Notes: a model not told the origin generated them from the letters alone. 64,000 bases of DNA from Crocinitomicaceae bacterium (GCA_022447585.1 JAKVAR010000070.1:1-64000); one strand, 5' to 3'; shown: positions 1 through 8,291, counted from the first letter of the stretch. Translations and numbers: made by a program.

Positions 1-1
1 T

Positions 2-217
2 TTAAGAGCTAAATACAAAGCTCAAATATTTGAAATTAGCACCGATTTATATGATGAATTAAGCATTATAGAACATAATCTATTAAAAATAGGTGCTTCA
101 AGTAGTAGGACTTCTTATTACAATTATCTACTTTCTTATCATGGAGAATTATTCTTAATTGGTTGGGGAGAGAAAAATATTTGGAATGAAATGGTAAATA
201 TAGTTTCGAATAGATAA
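2..217 (+). CDS. 3' end of an unrecognised protein (partial)
   Basis: An open frame enters from the left edge and stops at TAA 215-217, giving about 71 residues. The visible piece is hydrophilic with several aromatic residues and ends IWNEMVNIVSNR. I recognise no domain. It lies directly before the first attC-like fold and points the same way as the next two genes, so it may be the gene of a preceding cassette (inference). The start is outside the window. Confidence 0.55.
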   Translation, partial: LRAKYKAQIFEISTDLYDELSIIEHNLLKIGASSSRTSYYNYLLSYHGELFLIGWGEKNIWNEMVNIVSNR

Positions 218-225
218 AATAAGAT

Positions 226-360
226 GCTGATAACAGCACCTACACTCCACTGCTTAAATCTTGCTCCGAATGATAAATCATTCGTAAGCCTCGCTAAATT
301 CTATTAAATACATTTATCTTTAAAACCAAGCAGCGTTGCATAGCTGCAGACCGTTATGTG
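226..360 (+). repeat. attC-like recombination fold, copy 1
   Basis: The left end ATAAC (230-234) is followed by AGCACCTA, and the right end reads GTTGCATAGCTGCAGACC then GTTATGTG (353-360). ATAAC pairs with GTTAT. CTACACTCCACTGCTT pairs with AAGCAGCGTTGCATAG at about 11 of 16 positions. The interior contains a perfect small hairpin CGAATGA/TCATTCG. Both ends match copy 2 near 1820-1901: the left consensus is ATAACA(G/T)CACCTA and the right is roughly TAGCTGAARACCGTT. This architecture resembles an integron attC site, although the right core does not strictly match GTTRRRY. Length about 130 bp, within the range known for attC. Confidence 0.5.
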
Positions 361-435
361 TAATGAAGTGCTGAGTAGATTATTCTGTATTCTGCATTGA
401 ACGAAATACTAATTGATTTGTACTCACCCTATATT

Positions 436-1782
436 ATGAAAAGAACGAATCATACATTTTATTTCCTACGACTCGTATGTGCAAATATGCTGATGCTATC
501 GGCTAACTTCAACGGTCAGGCGCAGATAAGCCACAATCAGTTGAATAATCCGAGCCTTTCCCCTGATACCCTCTATTTTCCTTTCAAGGACAGCATTCAG
601 CTTATCGTTATAAACAGTCACGATGCCTATCGGAGACACGGTCACTGGCAGGACATGATGTGGCCTCGTGGAGGTTCCTGGTTTATGTACAATCCAGAAG
701 AACCGCCGAACGCCTATATTTTCCGAAATCGTAAAGGTGAAATTACGCAAGTGTACAACAGAAGCATCCAATTTTCTCAAAACCTCCCATTAAGGGATAC
801 TGGATATCTAAACACCAACGAGATTTCTTTTGATTTCATCTTTGATTACACTGAGTTGCTCGGCAACCTGAAATTCTTCGGTCCAGATCACAAAGAAGGA
901 TTAATCAACCTAAAGGGTGAAGTTGTGGCACCAGCCATTTACGACCGAATACTACGACTCTATGGTTATCAATCCTATACCAACAAACTGATGGTTGTCA
1001 AAGATAAACAATTTGGTTTGCTCGATTCTAACGCTCAGGTGATCTTTCCACCGATGTACACGAAGTTCAAAAAAGCAGACTACGTGCGTTCAAGTCAGTT
1101 GGTGATTGACGGAGAAAACCTGAAAGTGTTTAAAGACGATCGCTGCGGATTAATCAGTCAGGAAGGCGAGGTACTGATCGATTTTCAGTACGACGACATC
1201 CGTCTCATTCACGACAGTATGTACCTCGCACTGGTTACTCGGCCTGACGAAGAAGTGACACAACGCGGAAGAAGCTACCTATTTACAGGTTATCATGTTA
1301 AGGCCTGTACAGTTTTTGACCAACATTTTCAGCGTATCACTGAGTTGGAGGATTACGAATACATTATGTACAATGGTATACAACAACTGATCGTAAAGCA
1401 GAAGGGTAAGTTTGGCCTCTTAAACCACCTTGGTGAGGTCATAATTCCGCTAGAATACGAATCTCTAGTACCTCAGGACGGAGTGTATCATGTAAGAAAA
1501 GCTGGAAAAATGGGTGCATTTTCGTTAAACGGTGACTTGGTGCTTCCTTGCGTTTTCGAGCAAATTCAGTTTTACGGTCCAGCTATTTACACCACCAAAA
1601 ACGGACTCGTCGGTGTATATAATAGGAATTTTGAACTAATCGCTGATCATCAATTTGAGCGTAGGCACTGGGATATGGGCAAATACATCCTCACACGTCC
1701 AAACGGCTCCGAAGGATTTGTGATGCACGAAAAGGACAACACCTATTATCGGTCTCCAGAAGGAAAGATTATTAAACTATGA
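436..1782 (+). CDS. WG-repeat secreted protein
   Basis: Start chosen at ATG 436, which opens a clear signal peptide (MKRTNHTFYFLRLVCANMLM, ending near GQAQ). The in-frame TTG at 397 adds residues before it and is less likely. The mature part has at least five WG-type repeats of the form GLxxxxGEVxxPxxYDxI (for example FGLLNHLGEVIIPLEYESL and CGLISQEGEVLIDFQYDDI). Such repeats form beta-propeller-like or extended beta structures of unknown binding role, mostly on exported proteins. It lies between two attC-like folds and looks richer in G+C than the housekeeping genes to the right, fitting acquisition as a cassette (inference). No catalytic motif is visible. Confidence 0.75.
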   Translation: MKRTNHTFYFLRLVCANMLMLSANFNGQAQISHNQLNNPSLSPDTLYFPFKDSIQLIVINSHDAYRRHGHWQDMMWPRGGSWFMYNPEEPPNAYIFRNRKGEITQVYNRSIQFSQNLPLRDTGYLNTNEISFDFIFDYTELLGNLKFFGPDHKEGLINLKGEVVAPAIYDRILRLYGYQSYTNKLMVVKDKQFGLLDSNAQVIFPPMYTKFKKADYVRSSQLVIDGENLKVFKDDRCGLISQEGEVLIDFQYDDIRLIHDSMYLALVTRPDEEVTQRGRSYLFTGYHVKACTVFDQHFQRITELEDYEYIMYNGIQQLIVKQKGKFGLLNHLGEVIIPLEYESLVPQDGVYHVRKAGKMGAFSLNGDLVLPCVFEQIQFYGPAIYTTKNGLVGVYNRNFELIADHQFERRHWDMGKYILTRPNGSEGFVMHEKDNTYYRSPEGKIIKL

Positions 1783-1819
1783 TTGAACACTGAACAATGA
1801 TAATCTGGAATGAATGATA

Positions 1820-1901
1820 CCCATAACATCACCTAACAACAAAGCCTTAAAAGTATTATATTCGAGCAACGGCTCAGTTGTTAGCTGAAAACCGTTCTGG
1901 G
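1820..1901 (+). repeat. attC-like recombination fold, copy 2
   Basis: Two nested complementary blocks flank a short loop. CCCATAAC (1820-1827) pairs with GTTCTGGG (1894-1901) at 7 of 8 positions. CTAACAAC (1833-1840) pairs perfectly with GTTGTTAG (1877-1884), and AGCC (1843-1846) pairs with GGCT (1871-1874). The left spacer is ATCAC and the right spacer CTGAAAACC. This two-box imperfect palindrome with unequal spacers is the hallmark of integron attC sites. The ends match copy 1. The core GTTCTGG departs from GTTRRRY, so it is called attC-like only. Confidence 0.55.
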
Positions 1902-1977
1902 TAACTCAAATTGCACCCGAATAAATTCGCAAGGCATGACAAGAACACGTAACTCAATAAAATTGACCACGGAATGT

Positions 1978-3324
1978 ATGGATGATAAAACAAATTTTTG
2001 GAATCTTCGTTTTTCAGTAACCATAAAACACCTTCTTATTCTATGCCTGCTTTTCCCTTTTTCAGGCAATAGCCAAAAGTTGAACGTCATCTCCGTCTCA
2101 GAAGATCTTGGAGACGTAAAAAATATACTGAATCAATACCATCCAAATCCTTGGATAAGAATATCAGAAAGTGATTGGGACATCAAATGTGATTCAATAA
2201 TGGAATCTTTGAATGAATCCGAAAACATATCCATCAACGAGTTCTATTCGAATCTTTCATTTCTGTTGAATCTAATTCGAGACGAACACACCGGTGCATA
2301 TTTACCTGACTCCATTTATCAAAATTTGATAAATGGTGGCGGCTATTTTCCCTTCAAAATCATTCATCAAAATGACGCTTTACGATTGGGTGAACATCTA
2401 TTAGGTGAGAGGAATGACAATTTTAAAACTCCAATTTCATCTATAAACAATATTCCTTCGAATCAACTGATAGAAAAGGCAAAGAAACTTTGGATACCAT
2501 CGGCTTCAAGCAATTATGAAGGAACTTTATATCATGCTTTTAATCACGATAACTTCTCCAAATTCTTCAAATTATATGTTGACCAAACCAATTATTTTGA
2601 AATAATCCTAGAGAGTGGGGATACCATTGAAACAATAGGAGTTGAATCAATCTCTAAGCGATTTAATACGGTTAATAAAGCTCATTCTCCGGAACTCGGA
2701 ATAGACGAAAAGAACAAAACTGCGGTTTTAAAAATTGATTGTTTCTGGCCGGAAGCCTATGGTTATAGTTTACGAAAAGCAAAAGCACAACTTAAAAAAT
2801 TCTTCAAAAAAATAGAGTCCGCACAAATTGAAGAGCTCACCATAGATTTAAGAGGGAATAGAGGTGGAACACCTATGTACAGTGTTGACTTGGCCAACTA
2901 CTTAATTGATGAACCATTCAACTTATTCAGTGCTATTTATGTCAATCCAAATAGTTACAGGGATTTCCATAAAAAATTTAAGAAGTTTGGTAAAACGCGT
3001 TCAGAAGATCACCGTGTTTACCTCACAGAGCTCAACAAACTCTTTGAAGGGAATGGAAAACGCAAATATCTATTTAAAGGAAATATTCTTGTTCTTATTG
3101 ATTCTGGTGTTGGCAGTGCGGCAACAATGTTTCTTTCTAGAATTGAACACATGAATAACGTAGAAATTAAAGGAGAAGAAACGCATGGAGCAAACAACTA
3201 TACAACAGGAGCTGAATGGCAAAAATTTACGCTTAAAAATTCAATGTGCACTATTTCCATACCTCTAGTTATTTTCAATCATGAAAAGACAAGTAAAACG
3301 CACTCAGGTATTAAAACCAGGTAG
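1978..3324 (+). CDS. S41-family-like protease, C-terminally truncated
   Basis: The start at ATG 1978 places a signal peptide (hydrophobic core HLLILCLLFPF, end near GNSQ) at the N-terminus; ATG 1936 is also in frame. The C-terminal half resembles the tail-specific protease (S41) fold: a strand followed by DLRGNRGG, then VLIDSGVGSAATMF, where the serine at codon 3115-3117 sits at the usual nucleophile position. Family members use a Ser/Lys pair and cut exported proteins; the lysine was not assigned. The protein ends at HSGIKTR, where S41 proteins normally have GIxPD and some tens of further residues. An extra A in the run at about 3315-3318 would turn GIKP into GIKT, but correcting it still gives a stop within two codons. 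The end therefore looks cut by the junction with the recombinase remnant to the right. Activity is doubtful. Confidence 0.6.
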   Translation: MDDKTNFWNLRFSVTIKHLLILCLLFPFSGNSQKLNVISVSEDLGDVKNILNQYHPNPWIRISESDWDIKCDSIMESLNESENISINEFYSNLSFLLNLIRDEHTGAYLPDSIYQNLINGGGYFPFKIIHQNDALRLGEHLLGERNDNFKTPISSINNIPSNQLIEKAKKLWIPSASSNYEGTLYHAFNHDNFSKFFKLYVDQTNYFEIILESGDTIETIGVESISKRFNTVNKAHSPELGIDEKNKTAVLKIDCFWPEAYGYSLRKAKAQLKKFFKKIESAQIEELTIDLRGNRGGTPMYSVDLANYLIDEPFNLFSAIYVNPNSYRDFHKKFKKFGKTRSEDHRVYLTELNKLFEGNGKRKYLFKGNILVLIDSGVGSAATMFLSRIEHMNNVEIKGEETHGANNYTTGAEWQKFTLKNSMCTISIPLVIFNHEKTSKTHSGIKTR

Positions 3325-4088
3325 ATAACGAAGTCGCAGTCCCGAGGCAGATTGGAAATTTCAATAGGGCGGATAAAAGTGTAAAATATAACCTGAATAA
3401 CCTTCCATAAATAAGGGTCATGGTATAAACAATGCTTCTTAATTCTATCAATTTCATCGTCCGAGTAGCTCTCATGATAAGCAGACTTTACCACCTTTGG
3501 CATATTCAAATTAGAGAAGGGGTTTTCTTCAATTATTTCACGTTGAATCAAATGATTAAAGATTGCCCTTAGTGCCCCAATTATGTTTCTAATTGTTTGA
3601 GGTGACTTTTTGCTTTTCGATAATTGATCAACGAACATCTGAGCGCTCTGTTTGGATATTAACCTAACATTATAGACACTTATTTCATTTGTGGCGCAAA
3701 ACTCAACAAACTTGGCGCAATGTGACTTAAATGCATGATGTGTTTTTCGGGATTCTCTAACAGTATATTTTAAATCTAAAATCAAGTCCATTGCCGACCT
3801 TAAAGAATGAAATTCGACGTTGTTATCTTTTGAATCATCTTTCTTTTCCATTGGATGATTTTCAGAGACATATCTGAGATTTTCATTCAGCCTTTTAATC
3901 GCATCCTTTGCCAGACGATACCTTTCGGCCTTACCCATGTGCCATTTAAACAAACGGTAATTTCTTCTTCGCTTAATTTTTTCAGTTTCATGATCATAAA
4001 TACCATAATCGATGTACCATCTTTTCGTGAGATCGCCTCCACAATCATTTAAGGTGGCTTTTCGATATGGATATATAGTTCTTTGCAT
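3279..4088 (-). pseudogene. Tyrosine recombinase (integrase) remnant, catalytic C-terminus lost
   Basis: Start taken at ATG 4088, the first Met after the tRNA terminator; the frame is open back into the tRNA but that part is not protein-like. The N-terminal region (KRWYIDYGIYD...KIKRRRNYRLFKW) is the arm-binding style of Bacteroidota integrases. A core-binding SAM-like domain follows (HHAFKSHCAKFVEFCATNEI to LRAIFNHLIQREIIEENPF). The catalytic domain begins with FYTFIRPIEISNL, carrying the first catalytic Arg, and then homology stops at about 3340. The HxxR box and the nucleophilic Tyr are absent and the last 20 residues are hydrophobic nonsense. It lies directly downstream of tRNA-Phe on the same strand, the classic position for an integrase that used the tRNA 3' end as attachment site. 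Non-functional remnant. Confidence 0.75.
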
Positions 4089-4136
4089 TGAAAGTGATGG
4101 CGCAACCAATCTATTTTTGTGGCGCAAGTCTAAAAC

Positions 4137-4176
4137 AAAAAAGGCTAATTCACTCATAATGAGCTCACTAGCCTTT
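4137..4176 (-). terminator. Intrinsic terminator of tRNA-Phe
   Basis: On the reverse strand, AAAGGCTA pairs with TAGCCTTT (4169-4176 with 4140-4147), with an inner CTCAT/ATGAG stem, followed by six T. It lies 6 bp beyond the tRNA 3' end. Confidence 0.75.
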
Positions 4177-4181
4177 GTTCG

Positions 4182-4254
4182 TGGTGATAGCCGGGATCGA
4201 ACCAGCGACACATGGATTTTCAGTCCATTGCTCTACCAACTGAGCTATATCACC
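4182..4254 (-). tRNA. tRNA-Phe (GAA)
   Basis: On the reverse strand the cloverleaf is complete. The acceptor stem is GGTGATA/TATCACC with discriminator A, the D arm contains AGCTCAGTTGGTAGAGC, and the anticodon stem ATGGA/TCCAT encloses loop CTGAAAA with anticodon GAA. The T arm is GCTGG-TTCGATC-CCGGC. Length 73 nt; CCA is not encoded. A terminator follows directly and a recombinase remnant lies just downstream. Confidence 0.95.
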
Positions 4255-4271
4255 AACCTAATTTGGTGGCG

Positions 4272-4279
4272 CAAATATA
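4272..4279 (-). promoter_or_regulatory. -7 box for tRNA-Phe
   Basis: The reverse strand reads TATATTTG, an exact TAnnTTTG match, 17 nt before the tRNA 5' end. The -33 element is not clear. Confidence 0.5.
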
Positions 4280-4309
4280 CCAACTTTTTCCATATTGAAA
4301 CAAATAATT

Positions 4310-4338
4310 TTGGTTTTTTTTCACTTATCTTATCTTTG
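4310..4338 (+). promoter_or_regulatory. Promoter of coaX, abutting the start codon
   Basis: TTG (4310-4312), an 18-bp spacer, then TATCTTTG (4331-4338), matching the Bacteroidota TTG/TAnnTTTG layout. The coaX ATG follows only 5 nt later, so the transcript is probably leaderless or nearly so. Confidence 0.55.
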
Positions 4339-4343
4339 ACCCA

Positions 4344-5075
4344 ATGAAGAATGATAAACACGTACTATCAATCGACGCCGGAAACACCTCAATTAAAGTA
4401 GGTTGGTTCATTAATGGGCAATTAAATTCAGTTAATAGATTTTCTTCAATAAATTTAACTGAAATAGAAAATTGGCTTGAAAAACATTCAAATTATGAGG
4501 TAATTCTTTCTTCTGTGCTTTCGGAGAATGTTACAGAACAGTTGGTCTTATTGCTAAAAAAATGCCTGTTAGTAACTGCAGAAACAGACTTACCTATCAA
4601 ATTGGACTACAAAACAAAAGCAACATTAGGAATCGATCGTATTTGTAATGCCGTTTATGCCCATTCCCATTCCAAAACAAAACAAGCTGTAACCATTGAT
4701 ATAGGTACTTGTGTGAAATTTGATTTAATAGATTCTTCTGGGCTCTATTTAGGAGGTTCAATATCACCAGGAATTGATTTAAGGTACAAAGCGTTAAATG
4801 ACTATACAGGAAAACTTCCATTGCTTTCAAATAAATCCGCCATTCATCTCGTTGGAACATCTACGGATTCGTGCATTCACTCCGGTGTTATTAACGGATT
4901 ACGTGGCGAATTGTACACAATGATGAATGAATATAGAGATCTTTTTCCGAGCTTAACTTTTTTTATGACAGGAGGAGATGCTTCAAGCTTTGAATTAGTC
5001 TCAAAAAATGACATCTTTGCAGACGAAAATTTGACCTTAAGTGGGTTATATGAAATATATAAACATAATGCGTAA
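4344..5075 (+). CDS. coaX: Type III pantothenate kinase
   Basis: Phosphorylates pantothenate with ATP in the first step of coenzyme A synthesis; cytoplasmic, ASKHA fold. The 243 residues show the family's signature blocks in order: the N-terminal phosphate loop SIDAGNTSIKVGW, LGIDRICNAVYAH, the second phosphate block IDIGTCVKFDLID, and GGSISPGIDLRYKAL near the substrate pocket. Length is normal. The start is fixed by the phosphate loop lying about ten residues from Met1. The stop overlaps the next gene's start by 8 bp (ATGCGTAA), so it probably heads an operon with the outer-membrane protein, TPR protein and lptC downstream, a common flavobacterial order. Type III enzymes usually need a monovalent cation and resist CoA feedback (family knowledge). 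Confidence 0.93.
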   Translation: MKNDKHVLSIDAGNTSIKVGWFINGQLNSVNRFSSINLTEIENWLEKHSNYEVILSSVLSENVTEQLVLLLKKCLLVTAETDLPIKLDYKTKATLGIDRICNAVYAHSHSKTKQAVTIDIGTCVKFDLIDSSGLYLGGSISPGIDLRYKALNDYTGKLPLLSNKSAIHLVGTSTDSCIHSGVINGLRGELYTMMNEYRDLFPSLTFFMTGGDASSFELVSKNDIFADENLTLSGLYEIYKHNA

Positions 5076-6417
5076 TCTTTCCTTACCGTTTTTAATTCTG
5101 TTCATTGGAACTGCTGTTTTTGCACAGAGCAATATTAACAGCCCTTATAGTTCTTATGGCCTAGGAGAGTTAGGAGGTCATGATCACGCTGCTACATCCG
5201 CTTTAGGAAACACCAATATAACCATTCAAGATTCAACATTATTAAACTTTTATAATCCTGCATCTTATAGTTCTCTTGGAAAAGGTCAGCCATTATTTTC
5301 GATTGGAGTATCATCTCGATTATCTACTTTTTCTGAAAATGGAACATCTAACTTTGCTAGTGTAACAGGAATACAAAACTTTTCTCTTGGAATGTCATTT
5401 AAAAATCACTTTGGTTTAGCCTTTGGATTAAAGCCATACTCGAGAAGAGGTTATGAGTTTACATCGCGCATTAAAGTTGATGAAGATTCTTTAGAATATA
5501 CCTATTCCGGAAAAGGTGGTATTAACGAAGTCTTCCTTGGACTTTCTTCAAACGTTTTAAAATACAAAGGAGCACAAGTATCCATTGGAGCCAATTTAGG
5601 TTACTTATTTGGATCTGCAATAAACAACCGATCATCGGGATTGATTGAATCTGGAACAAATTCTTACCTAGGTGCTATTGACGAGAAAACAATTCGTGTG
5701 AAATCTTTTCATTACGAAATTGGATTCAACTATAACCAAAAAATCAATGAACACCATAAAGTTGGAATATCTGCAGTAATTGAGCCTTTTCAGAAAATTA
5801 CAGGCGTATATAGAGAGAACATGTATTACGGAGCTATCGATAATCCAAACGGTTATGATACCTTGAGCACAACCGAAATAACAGACGGCAATGTTACGAA
5901 TGTACCGACATATACTTTCGGACTAAATTATACATTGCGCGCAAAGGGACGTAAAGGATCTACCAACGAATTAAACTCTGCTGTATCTGTTCATGCTTCA
6001 TACAGTATGTCTGATTGGAGTAAATATGAAGATAATTTTGACGTCAGTTTCACGAACGACTTCTTCAACACTTCTAAGCTTTCTTTCGGAATTGAATATA
6101 TACCCGAAACAGACTTTATCACCAATAAAGTGACATCAAAGTTTTACCACAGAATTAAGTATCGCGCTGGCATTTACCAATTTACTCTACCGAACCAAAC
6201 AAATAATGAACAAGTGACCGATTTTGGCACAACATTTGGATTTGGAATACCGATTGTGGTTCAAAACTCGCTTTCTTCAATCAATTTAGGTGTAACAATT
6301 GGTAAGAGAGGCGTTGCGGACTCTCAAGCGTTTAGAGAACAATACTACGGAATCAATTTAGGATTTTCTATAGCACCTGGAGCCGACAAGTGGTTTGTAA
6401 AACGCAAATTGAATTAA
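5068..6417 (+). CDS. Outer-membrane beta-barrel protein
   Basis: The start at ATG 5068 gives a clean signal peptide (MRNLSLPFLILFIGTAVFAQ); earlier in-frame starts lie inside coaX. The mature N-terminus INSPYSSYGLGEL and the NPASYSSL block are characteristic of a Bacteroidota outer-membrane family loosely related to FadL/OmpP1-type barrels. The rest is alternating polar/hydrophobic beta strands (for example GLAFGLKPYSRRGYEF, VSIGANLGYLFGSA) ending in an aromatic-rich strand. Around 450 residues suits a 12-16 strand barrel. It overlaps coaX by 8 bp and is followed 13 bp later by a TPR lipid/envelope-linked gene. Substrate unknown. Confidence 0.75.
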   Translation: MRNLSLPFLILFIGTAVFAQSNINSPYSSYGLGELGGHDHAATSALGNTNITIQDSTLLNFYNPASYSSLGKGQPLFSIGVSSRLSTFSENGTSNFASVTGIQNFSLGMSFKNHFGLAFGLKPYSRRGYEFTSRIKVDEDSLEYTYSGKGGINEVFLGLSSNVLKYKGAQVSIGANLGYLFGSAINNRSSGLIESGTNSYLGAIDEKTIRVKSFHYEIGFNYNQKINEHHKVGISAVIEPFQKITGVYRENMYYGAIDNPNGYDTLSTTEITDGNVTNVPTYTFGLNYTLRAKGRKGSTNELNSAVSVHASYSMSDWSKYEDNFDVSFTNDFFNTSKLSFGIEYIPETDFITNKVTSKFYHRIKYRAGIYQFTLPNQTNNEQVTDFGTTFGFGIPIVVQNSLSSINLGVTIGKRGVADSQAFREQYYGINLGFSIAPGADKWFVKRKLN

Positions 6418-6430
6418 TAAAATAACAAAA

Positions 6431-7693
6431 ATGAAACTAGGAAGATTATTATTAGGAACGTTACTTGTAGCAGGATTTAACACTTATGCTCAAGACGATG
6501 CAGAAAGAGAATGTACTCGTATGCGTTTTCTTGCTGGCGAGGAATTAAAAATAAAAAATTACACAGCTGCAGCTTCTTATTACCTCAAAGGTGAAGAGAT
6601 TTGTGGAGGATACGATGCAAAGAATTATGCTCGTATGATTGGTACATTAAGAAATGCAGTAAACACCTCACAAGATAAGGCTATTAAAACTGCATACAAT
6701 GATACATTAGTTGCAGCTTGGGATAGGTCTGAAGCTGCTGGAGCTTACAATGAAAAAGATGATTTCATTAGAGCTGCTGCAATCTTACAAACTTCTGCAC
6801 CAGACCGCGTCAAAGCTGATAAATTGTTTAGACGAGGTATTGATACGAAGGGAACAGCAACGAACGAAGCTTACGTCTCTTATTTTTATTACAATACATA
6901 CGCCATGTACTCTGAGGCAACTGAAGCAACTAAGCCAGAGTTAAAGAAACGAATGATCTCTGAATACTTCGAACTTTCTACTTTAATCAGTAAAGCAAAC
7001 ATGTCAGTTAAAACTCAAGAAACAATTACGGGTTACTTTAACTATGTAGTTCGATCTTGCGATGATATCCTTCCAGATTTAAAAGGGTACATGACGAACT
7101 TACCTGAAGATCCTGAAGTAAAAAAAGCATCGGTACTTAACTTCTTAGATTTATTAGAGAAAAAAGAATGTACTGAAAGTGATGAATATTTCGAGTTAAT
7201 TGACATCTACGTCGCAATTGATCCTGAATCTTTCGATGCTCAAATAATGAAGGCAAAAGCACTAGCTGGAAAAAATAAATACTCTGCAGCGATTGCTGCC
7301 TTTAAAACAGCTAAAGCCTTAGCACCAGACGAGGCTAAAAAAGCAGAAGTAACTTATGAAATTGCAAGAGCTCAATTCTCTTCAGGTTCCTATAAATCGG
7401 CTTACACAACTGCCATGAGTGTTAAAGGAGATCTAAGAGGAAAGGCACTAACAATTGCAGGTTCTTCGGTAGGAAAAAATGCTAACAATTGTGGTTCTTC
7501 AACTTTCGACAGAAAATGTAACTACATCTATGCCGTTCAATTATTAGAGCAAGCTAGAAGTTTAGGAGAATCTACAGGAGGAACAATCTCAAGATTTAGA
7601 AGTAACTTCCCAACGGATGGAGAGATTTTCGAAAATGGTTCTCCGGCATCAGTATCACTGACTTGCTATGGAGTTTCTGTTAACCCAAAATAA
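6431..7693 (+). CDS. Secreted TPR-repeat protein
   Basis: Begins with a signal peptide (MKLGRLLLGTLLVAGFNTYA, then QDD). Helical repeats follow: KNYTAAASYYLKGEEI near the N-terminus and AGKNKYSAAIAAFKTAKAL plus KAEVTYEIARAQFSSGSY in the C-terminal third, typical of tetratricopeptide repeats. Several conserved Cys occur (ECTRM, EEICGGY, NNCGSSTFDRKCNYIY), suggesting disulfides in the periplasm. Genes of this kind lie between the coaX-linked barrel and lptC in many flavobacteria (recalled knowledge). Probably a periplasmic scaffold for envelope assembly; the partner cannot be named. The next gene begins 4 bp after its stop. Confidence 0.7.
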   Translation: MKLGRLLLGTLLVAGFNTYAQDDAERECTRMRFLAGEELKIKNYTAAASYYLKGEEICGGYDAKNYARMIGTLRNAVNTSQDKAIKTAYNDTLVAAWDRSEAAGAYNEKDDFIRAAAILQTSAPDRVKADKLFRRGIDTKGTATNEAYVSYFYYNTYAMYSEATEATKPELKKRMISEYFELSTLISKANMSVKTQETITGYFNYVVRSCDDILPDLKGYMTNLPEDPEVKKASVLNFLDLLEKKECTESDEYFELIDIYVAIDPESFDAQIMKAKALAGKNKYSAAIAAFKTAKALAPDEAKKAEVTYEIARAQFSSGSYKSAYTTAMSVKGDLRGKALTIAGSSVGKNANNCGSSTFDRKCNYIYAVQLLEQARSLGESTGGTISRFRSNFPTDGEIFENGSPASVSLTCYGVSVNPK

Positions 7694-7697
7694 CAGA

Positions 7698-8267
7698 ATG
7701 AAATTCATTTCATCAATAGGTTTATTAACCAAGATACCTGTCGCAATTTTTGTGACAGGTTTTCTTTTTTCTTGTGTTAATGATTTAGACGCCATACAAA
7801 AAGTAACCTTTGATGAAAATAGTCCGGATGACGTCATGCGTGATTTCAAAATGTTTTACAATGATTCGGGGTACGCACGAGTGGAAATATTCGCCACATT
7901 GGCAGAAACATACTTACTTCCTAAACACATTACTAAATTAAAGGATGGCGTTAAAGTGGACTTCTACTCTGAGGATGGTACAATTATCTCAAAACTAACA
8001 GCGCTTTACGGCGAAGTAGATTTTGAAACTGGTGAAATTGTTGTTCGAGATTCCGTAGGACTATTAAACTTGGAGAAAGGACAACGATTAGAGACAGAAG
8101 AATTATTCTGGAATCAAAATGATAGTACCATATACACAAACAAAAATGTAATTGTTAAATCACCTGACAACTCAGTTCAAGGTTGGGGCCGTGGACTAAA
8201 AACAACACAAGAATTTAGCAGATATAAAATTCTTGAGCCTTATGGTAAATTTGACATCTCAAAATAA
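7698..8267 (+). CDS. lptC: LPS export ABC transporter periplasmic protein LptC
   Basis: Start at ATG 7698, 4 bp after the upstream stop; the longer frame from 7668 lies within that gene. The N-terminus has a lipoprotein signal with lipobox FLFSC. The body carries LptC/YrbK-like beta repeats: YARVEIFATLAETYLL, GVKVDFYSEDGTIISKLTALYGEVDFETGEIVVRDSVGLLN, and TEELFWNQNDSTIYTNKNVIV. These build the beta-jellyroll that passes lipopolysaccharide from the inner-membrane LptBFG complex to LptA. At 189 residues it matches the family length. Unlike the proteobacterial protein, which has a TM anchor, this one is anchored by lipid, as is common in Bacteroidota. Confidence 0.85.
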   Translation: MKFISSIGLLTKIPVAIFVTGFLFSCVNDLDAIQKVTFDENSPDDVMRDFKMFYNDSGYARVEIFATLAETYLLPKHITKLKDGVKVDFYSEDGTIISKLTALYGEVDFETGEIVVRDSVGLLNLEKGQRLETEELFWNQNDSTIYTNKNVIVKSPDNSVQGWGRGLKTTQEFSRYKILEPYGKFDISK

Positions 8268-8277
8268 ACTATCTTTG
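8251..8277 (+). promoter_or_regulatory. Internal promoter before the 74-aa membrane protein
   Basis: TTGACA (8251-8256) and TATCTTTG (8270-8277) with a 16-bp spacer after TTG. ATG follows at 8292. The element overlaps the last codons of lptC. Confidence 0.4.
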
Positions 8278-8291
8278 AACAAATCGATCTT

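Noticed and set aside
4012-4347. Forward open frame of 111 codons across tRNA-Phe and the recombinase leader
   Set aside because: It runs antisense through a certain tRNA gene and its terminator and has no protein-like pattern.
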